Positions 56,690 through 64,000 of a DNA stretch of 64,000 nt are shown here, piece by piece. Position 1 is the stretch's first letter. Each line of letters opens with the position of its first letter. A program made the position numbers and the translations under genes. The DNA comes from Puccinia triticina (Eukaryota > Basidiomycota > Pucciniomycetes > Pucciniales > Pucciniaceae): NCBI RefSeq assembly GCF_026914185.1, contig NC_070563.1, positions 7,771,001 through 7,835,000 on the forward strand. The letters are read 5' to 3'. The notes beneath the pieces are model-generated. The model made no database searches. It saw only the letters and a list, made by a program, of their open reading frames with translations, and was not told the DNA's origin.

Positions 56690-59600
56690 GTGTAGGATAA
56701 TCTTGGTCATAATTAACGGGCTGCAAAGCCGAGGCGGTAATCACTGTATGTAATGTGTGACACCCTTTTTTTTCCCGGGGCCCATTTCTAAGGTTACGTG
56801 TCCGGATTAAGAATTGCTTAGGGTATTTTCAACTGAGCAACAAGCTGTACTCCGACACGCTGCTTTTACCTAGGACGGACTTCCCTCTACGTCGTCTGAA
56901 GTCGGAGGAGAGTGAAGCTCAGTTACGCCTGCGAACCACGAAGCAATTATGGGACTGGCAGGCTAGTCTGTTCAGACTTCTCTTGATTGTTTCGAGTGTC
57001 TTCATCAGTCTGACAAACTATGACTTCCATTTGTTTTGTAGAGTAAACAACTGCAGAGACCCGTCTGGACGCTGCATGACGGACCTCCGTACGCCAACGG
57101 CGCGATCCATATGGGCGAGTCTTCTCTTCAATGCTTGCCGCGTCTCTCAAAAATTCATCATTAATTCTCTGTCGCTATCATCAGGTCATGCGCTCAACAA
57201 AATATTGAAAGATATCATCAACCGAAATAAGCTGTTGCACGGTTTCCGGATCAAGTAAGCAAATGGGTTATTCTTGGAGTGATTCAGGTCTATCAAGACT
57301 GAGAACCCCCTCCGTATTACCAGCTATCTCCCTGGTTTCGATTGTCATGGTTTACCCATAGAGCTCAAAGCCATACAGCGAATTCGCGCCACCCATCCTG
57401 ATACCGAATCACTCGATTCAGTCCAAACTCGCGATGCTGCTCGGGCAACAGCGATGGAAGGTATTGAACTGCAAGCGATGCAATTTGATCGTCTATCTAT
57501 ACTAACAGATTGGGAGAAAGCATGGCGGACACTGGGTAGGTGGGCTTCGATCGAGTGATTTGGCCGCGATTCAACCAGATGATTAAGGATATTAACTATC
57601 CTGATTTGACATGTAAAGATCATGATTACGAAATCAAACAGCTCAAAGTGTTTGCTCAAATGGTCAAGAATCGCCTTATCTCCCGGCACCGGAAACCTGT
57701 CCATTTCTCACCATCTTCAGGAACCGCCCTAGCTGAAGCTGAAATCGAATATCGAGATGATCATCTGAGTCGTTCAGTTTACGTGGCATTCGATATTGTA
57801 AATCCTTCGTCCGCTTTACAAGCGATCGTAGCACAATTCGATTTCACTGCAAAGCTCAAAGCTGTCGTATGGACCACAACTCCATGGACTCTGATAGCTA
57901 ATCAGGTAAGTTATTAGATCACCGGCAGCTTCTTCTTGTGCCGATCAATTCAAGATAACATGACATATCCTTTTGGGCTCCAGGCGGTTGTAATCAGCAA
58001 GTCGGCGCGGTATTCTCTCGTGAAACTCTCTTCCGATCACTCATCATCCGATGCGGAAGTCGTGATATTTGCAACTGAGCGACTCCCGGCCCTCAAGGAA
58101 CTTCTCTCAGATGGATCGCTGAAGCTGGAAGTCGTTGGCGAACTTAGTGGTTAAGCTTGTGGTCTTCATACAATGGCCTTATCCTAATACTATCTGATTT
58201 ATACCTTTACATCTCCGATATTTCATTCCAGGCGAGGAGCTAGAATCGTCCACGTATCACCACGATTATAACCCTTCAGAACTCCCAATCTTCAGTGCAA
58301 AGCATGTCACGGTCGAGAGTGGAAGTGGACTTGTACATACCGCGCCATCTCATGGGCTGGAAGATTTCTATGCATACACCGACTTCATGAAAACTCGGCG
58401 GCCCTCAGAGACCTTTCCTTTGATCGAGGTTGTTAATGACGAAGGCAAATTCAATGGTTGGGGTGCTGCGGAATGGAGCAGGAGGTTACATGGAAAAGCA
58501 GTGCTAGAGGAAGGAAATAATGAAGTAATTTGCATGCTAGAAGAGAGAAACGATTGATCGGAAAGGAAGTTAAAATTCGACATAAGTATCCATACGACTG
58601 GAGGACAAAGAAGCCTATTCTAACGAAGTCAGTGCTCCAGTGACTCGAATGCAAGACGTCAATATTTATTTTAATTTTACTTTTTTTCGTACCTTCTGTA
58701 GAATCACGAGTCAATGGTTTGTGGAACTTGAAAATATACGCAAGGCTGCTCTTTCTATGATTGAGCGTGTTGATTTTCACCCTCCGGCAAGCAGAAACCG
58801 CCTCGAATCATTTCTCAAATCTCGCTCTGAATGGTGCATATCTCGCCAACGGCCCTGGGGCGTTCCAATCCCAGTGCTATACTCCGTTGAAACCGACCTG
58901 CCGTTATTAACCTATGAATCTGTCGAGTGGATTATCGAAGTTTTAAGACTGCGAGGTACTGATCATTGGTGGAAAGGACCCGTTGAAGACTTTATCCCAC
59001 CTGGCACTTCAGGCAAATTCAAGAAGGGTACCGACGTGATGGATGTATGGTTCGATAGCGGCGTGTCCTGGCTGACTTCCGACGGGGCCCCAGCCGACAT
59101 GGTATTGGAAGGATCTGACCAACATCGAGGATGGTTCCAGTCCCAGATGCTCACTTTCATCGCTGCGAGTCCGTCGCACCAACACGATAATCCGGTCTAC
59201 AAATCAGTTGTCACTCATGGTTTCACGCTAGATAAGCATGGTCGAAAGATGAGCAAATCAAGTGGCAACGTGCTTAGTCCACTCGAGTTAATTAATGGAG
59301 ATGAAGTGCGCCTCTTTCTTGTTTTGGTTTTTTATGTAAGAAAAAAAAACTACTTTGGTTAATTGGTTTTGACCTTGCCGTTTCGAGGTTAGACAAAAAA
59401 GCAGCCTGCATTTGGGATTGATGTTCTTCGGTTTTGGACGGCCTCAGTGGATTTCAGCAAAGATGTGACGATCGGGGTCGATCAACTTTCACGGCTCTCA
59501 GATGCTGTTCGGAAAATTAGATCTACTGCTCGGTTCTTACTTGGTAATGTGTATCGAGATGGAAATGTCAAGTCGAGTAAAGATGGCTTACCTCGCGACG

Positions 59601-60981
59601 ATTTTGGGCTAGTGAGTGAATGTATTTTTATCGAAAACTCTTCAAGAATCATGTTAAGTTAACATTTGTTTATCTGGACAGATCGAAAGATACATGCTAC
59701 ACCTTCTCTACGAGTTCCAGCACTCAGTCCAACGTGCTTACAACGAACTTGATTTCAAGCAAGGTTAGCACTTGGATACCATTCTCGTTCTCTCATGAAA
59801 ACCATCTTGAAACTCACTGTGTTCTGGTATGTTTTTGATTCTCAGTGGTACAGCTTGTCATAAGCTTCACAACGAAAACACTATCGTCATTTTATTTCGA
59901 AACGGTCAAAGATATACTTTATAACAATGCTCAGGGGGATCTGGAACGTCAACGCGTGCTTGATTTGATGTTGAAAGTGAGTGACATCAACTGCATCTGG
60001 AACTCATAGTGCTAGAATTGTTGACAGTGTGTGTGCAGATCCTAGATATCTACAAACTCGCTATTGCTCCGATCTTAACCCATCTAGCTGAAGAAATTGC
60101 AACACATCAACCCTCTTTTGTTCCTTCTAACACGTCTCACCCTGCCAGTGTCTTCGAAGAATGCTGGCCACCATTGGTATGTAATTCGATCTGTAACTGC
60201 AACCATATTTCTTTACGAAATGACACATCTCCGTATTGATTACCGATCGGCTGTTTACTTATTTATCTGTTAAAAGTGCGAGGACTGGAAAGACTCAAAG
60301 ATTGCTAACAAGATGGAATTCTTAATTTCTATAAGAGATTCGATCATGCGTGAAGCAGAGGTCTTGAGACAAGCTAAGTATGTAGAAAACTGCCATATTT
60401 TTCTCAAACTCAATAACTGACGCTTGATGGGTAGAAAACTTCGCTCTTTGGAAGAAGTTGAATTGGTGCTTGATATTTCCGGGGCGATCGGGAATTCACC
60501 AAACGAAATGGCAGAGACTTTGGTAAAGCATGGTTAGTTGCCGAAGTTACGAATTTCTTGAGGTTACTAATTTTACTGATTTATCTATTTTTTCGTGGGT
60601 GATCTGTCTATCTAGATAGCTTACTACCCCGCTTGTTTGGGCTGTCAGATGCATCAGTCTGCAAGACTGCCAATGTGACCAACACGGTCCTTAATATCGC
60701 TGCCCCGGCTTGGCAACATCCATTCGAATTCAGATTCGATGATCGTCAAGACTTGATCAGTAAGTTCGTCTGGCTCTGATGAGATTGTTTGCGCATGGAT
60801 TTTCTCAGGATATTCTTCATTCTCATTGATTTGTTTTTCTGTTGTTGTCTCGTACTTAGTTAAACTGTTTATTGTTCCTGCCTGGAGGTCGAAATGTCCC
60901 CGATGCTGGAAGTTCACGGCAGAGGAAGGTTGTCCGGTTTGTGTTCGATGTGCAGAAGTCTTGACAACACCGCCACCATAA
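56690..60981 (+). CDS. ISM1: Mitochondrial isoleucyl-tRNA synthetase, 17 exons, one apparent frameshift
   Basis: Charges mitochondrial tRNA-Ile. The secure part starts with TLLLPRTDFPLRRLKSEESE (exon ending 56961). Exons follow at 57042-57114, 57185-57254, 57324-57535, 57619-57905, 57984-58149, 58232-58627, 58702-59305, 59402-59611, 59682-59763, 59846-59976, 60039-60176, 60277-60377, 60435-60532, 60616-60759 and 60860-60981. Class I motifs: LHDGPPYANGAIHMGH (HIGH) and KMSKSSGN near 59247. WTTTPW marks the editing-domain region, and CPRCW..CPVCVRC is a C-terminal zinc site. Two introns start with GC. Near 58550 one base appears to be missing. The start exon (ATG 56690, spliced at GGCG|GTAATC) is a guess. 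Confidence 0.85.
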
Positions 60982-61214
60982 CATTCTTGGGTGAAATGAT
61001 TTGCTACATGATAATTCAATCCCTTTTGTTTGTTCTCAATTGGAAGAATATTTTATCTTGACTTGTCCGTCTGCCATTGGAAGTCAACTCCTAGGTGGTG
61101 AAATCTTTGTGTCTTGATAATCTATCACCCGCAGGCAATCATGATGAAGGACACAAAATACTCAACATTCATTACATATGCTTGTGCTGTTTCTTTTCCA
61201 AACAACAATGACAG

Positions 61215-61233
61215 CGGTACTCAGTTAAGTTAG
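61215..61233 (-). repeat. Lone end of the CTAACTTAAC family
   Basis: Reverse complement reads CTAACTTAACTGAGTACC. No hairpin and no partner end found nearby. Confidence 0.35.
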
Positions 61234-61279
61234 GTGGAGGGTGCTGGTCATATGATGACCCGATTCTGCATAAAATCTG

Positions 61280-61600
61280 ACATCTGTTGGCTCAGATTTT
61301 GCAGGGAAGTCTAGGTCCCTGAAGATCCCTGAAGTGATCCAGAGCTTCAGATTTCAGATTTCACAGGGAAATCTGGAATTTGGGACTCTGGATTGCTTCG
61401 GGGATCTTCGGGGACCTAGATTTCCCTGCGAAATCTGAAATCTGGTGGCTCAGATCATTGGAGGACTTGTCGTCGATCTGGAAAGTCAGATCTGAGCCAC
61501 CAGATATCAAATTTTGCAGGGAAATGGAGGACTTCCCATCACTTTTGAACAGATCTGGAATTTCAGATTTCGCAGGGAAATTGTCAGCTGGCTACTATGG
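61280..61600. repeat. Palindromic repeat shared with 21.7-21.9 kb
   Basis: CAGATCTGAGCCACCAGATAT and TTTCGCAGGGAAAT-type blocks occur here several times in both orientations, matching 21690-21865. Confidence 0.7.
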
Positions 61601-61724
61601 CAGAGCCACCGTGACATAGAAATAATACAAATAAAACCATAAAAAGTAGTGTTACATATGAAAGAGACATTATTACTCCTACATATGTAAAACTACGCAA
61701 AAACATTAAAAACATATATAAATA

Positions 61725-63052
61725 GGGGTTTACTAAACGTACCCGGTTTTTCCCCGTTTGTACCCGGTTTTTGCGTACCCCCTTTTCCGCGTGCGTACCC
61801 GGTTTTTTTCCACTCATTTCTACGCAACGCAAATAATACCAAAATTCATCTAAAATGATGAACATAATTATCATGCAATCAGAATTTCAAAAAACTCAAT
61901 TTCCAAATGATTAATTAATTTGTACCCGCTTTTCTGGGGTAAATACTAAGGGTATAACTTTTTTGTTACATGCCCCAGCCGCACAAAAACTTCAGGGCAC
62001 TTATAATTGTGGATATTCTACATTCCCTGAAATTTTTAGGATTTTCAGGGAGTGGGCGGTGGGCTTAGTAGGAAAATTCCCGCTAACTGAATAACTTTTT
62101 TGTTACATTTCCAAACAAGCTAAAAATTTCAGGAATATTTAAAATCTGTATAATCTCCGTGTCCTGAAATTTTCAGCAATGATGTGGCATAAAAACATGA
62201 GATATAAGGGGTGTGCGGCAGTCTTAAGGGGAAAAATCCAGCTAATTGAATAGCTTTTTTGTTACATATCACAGCAGTCCAAAAACTTGAGTAAACTTTC
62301 AAATATGCATCTTCTCCTTGACCTTGAATTTTTAGCAATTTTGTGGCATCAGAACATGAGTTATATGGGGTGCGCAGTAGTAGGTATTATGACTACCGCG
62401 CATCCCTTACATCTCAGGTTATGATGCCACAACATTGCTAAAAATGTCAGGTCACAGAGGATATTCATATTTGAAATTTCAATCAAGTTTTTAGACTGCT
62501 GTGATATGTAACAAAAAAGCTATTCAATTAGCTGGATTTTTCCCCTTAAGACTGCCGCACACCCCTTATATCTCATGTTTTTATGCCACCCCATTGTTAC
62601 AAATTTCAGGACACGGAGAATATACAGATTTTAAATATTCCTGAAATTTTTAGCTTGTTTGGAAATGTAACAAAAAAGTTATCCAGTTAGCGGGAAATTT
62701 CCTACTAAGCCCACCGCGCACTCCCTGAAAATCCTAAAAATTTCAGGGAATGTAGAATATTCACAATCATAAGTGCCCTGAAATTATTTGGCGGCTGGGG
62801 CATGTAACAAAAAAGTTATTCCCTAAGTATATACCCCAGAAAAGGGGGTATGCAAAAAATAATTAATTAATTGAAATTGGTTTTTTTGGTATTCTGATTG
62901 CATGACAATTTTGTTCATCATTTTTGACAAATTTTGATATTACTTGCGTCACGTAGAAATGAGTAGAAAAAAACCGGGTACGCACACGGAAAAGGGGGTA
63001 CACAAAAACCAGGTACAAACGCGGAAATACCCGGGTACGTTTAGTAACCCCC
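61725..63052. mobile_element. 1328-bp foldback element with 8-bp duplication TATAAATA
   Basis: TATAAATA lies at 61717-61724 and 63053-63060. The two halves (about 61725-62382 and 62388-63052) are near-perfect reverse complements, with a loop of a few bases near 62385. The outer end reads TTACTAAACGTACCCGG. Each arm is built from three related units of about 150 bp, each starting TAACTTTTTTGTTACAT or a close variant (61949, 62093, 62252). The 8-bp duplication suggests mobilisation by a hAT-like transposase. No gene inside. Confidence 0.9.
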
Positions 63053-63060
63053 TATAAATA

Positions 63061-64000
63061 ATTGATTACTCAGCTTTATTTAATTAATAAGTAAAACATT
63101 ATAGAAGATTCTTATTCTACGGGTAAAATAACCTAGGGTACCCTTAATTATTACCCCTTCCTTGTGTAAACTAACTTCAAAGTTTACGCAAGTGCATCAC
63201 GCCCTGCATGGATGCACTTGTAAGCATATATATATATAAGTACATATTTTTTCACCCATTTACAGTGACGTAACTGAGGTGTTGTGTATAGTTTAAAAGA
63301 TGGCTTTATTTGTTGCGTGGCGCACCCAAGCCCGCGTGCTCTGTTGCCTAGAACTCAAGCCCGCACTCATAGTGTACATATATGCATAATGCATAAACTA
63401 GCCCGCAACCAAAGCGCTCAGGTTACCAGTAAGTAAGAATAGGCCAGAATACACCCCAATAGCAATATTACATGTGTTATATGTCTTGTACACATGTAAT
63501 TAATCACCAAACAAGATGTAATTACCACGTCATCCAATATAAAAACATTCTAGATGGAAAAAGGCCCTTGCAACGTACACAGGAGACACTAGAAAGCGCC
63601 CCAGCTTCTCCCAAGCCTCACTACATATAAATTACAACTGTAGTAAATATGTAGAAGGGGTCAAATGAACTGGAGCACTTAATAAGCGCCTCCAGAACAT
63701 GTATGAAGCACTGCTTGCACATGTACAAGTGCACAGAAGCCAGTTCTAGTACCTTCTGTGGCCCATTTCCACGGAAATGAGCGTCACAGAACCCCCAAAC
63801 CAGCCCCCATGACGTGTAAGGCATGTGTAAAATCACGCAGAACCTCTGTAAATGGTCCTTGGCAACCCTTGTATCCAAGCCCCAAGGTTCCACAACCCAC
63901 AGCGCCTTCTAGCGCAACCAAATTGCCTCAGAATGCGCCCACAAGTGTCCCCATGTCCCCTGGGCGCCCCTGGAGGCCTGCCTAGGTTATAAAAAGGGCC
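63061..64000. other. AT-rich sequence, no gene recognised
   Basis: Starts with an AT-rich part containing ATATATATATA at 63227. From about 63590 the composition is more balanced, but only short frames (75-90 codons) without motifs are present. A gene could begin outside the right edge. Confidence 0.4.

Overview
This window is a repeat-dense piece of a fungal nuclear genome, most likely a rust fungus (Pucciniales, Puccinia-like). Reasons: short GT-AG introns in nearly every gene, transposon-borne DUF6589 and RecQ-like helicase genes, RICESLEEPER-type hAT transposases and a DIRS-type retroelement. No bacterial or organellar features were seen.

Cellular genes are few. From left to right: the 5' end of a glycerol-3-phosphate acyltransferase (minus, leaves the left edge); a doubtful Pro-rich gene (932-1545, minus); a seven-exon Ala/Pro/Glu-rich gene of 345 aa (11338-12789, plus); an SPF45/RBM17-type splicing factor of 780 aa in eight exons (39885-43034, plus); the hinge subunit QCR6 of respiratory complex III, 120 aa (43847-44475, plus); an intact 906-aa FAR1/MULE-type transposase-like gene with a SWIM finger (53031-56074, minus); and mitochondrial isoleucyl-tRNA synthetase ISM1 (about 56690-60981, plus), with two GC-AG introns and one apparent frameshift.

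The rest is mobile DNA. Region 3-8.3 kb holds a dead Tc1/mariner (IS630-like) transposase and a hAT element. Region 13.5-24 kb is a mosaic of small non-autonomous elements, several with visible target-site duplications (TSDs), two tRNA-derived SINE-like heads and a 45-bp palindromic minisatellite. Region 45.8-50.7 kb is a decayed DIRS-type (tyrosine recombinase) retrotransposon. A 1.33-kb near-perfect foldback element with an 8-bp TSD lies at 61725-63052.

The most interesting part is 24.2-39.6 kb together with 51.1-51.6 kb. I see a family of terminal-inverted-repeat elements with the end CTAACTTAAC, a roughly 70-120-bp hairpin just inside each end, and 9-bp TSDs. Three are nested. Element I (24204-39625, TSD CGTCAGAGT) contains element II (25179-35726, TSD GCAGAAACC), which contains element III (25858-26548, TSD ACAAAAATT). 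Element IV (51081-51618, TSD AGCCAATGT) is a short deletion derivative of element I. Element II carries two converging genes, a DUF6589 protein and a RecQ-like DEAH helicase. I propose it as the relic of an autonomous transposon of a type I cannot match to a named superfamily. Element I also appears to carry a captured, intron-containing host gene fragment, and it ends 260 bp upstream of the SPF45 start codon.
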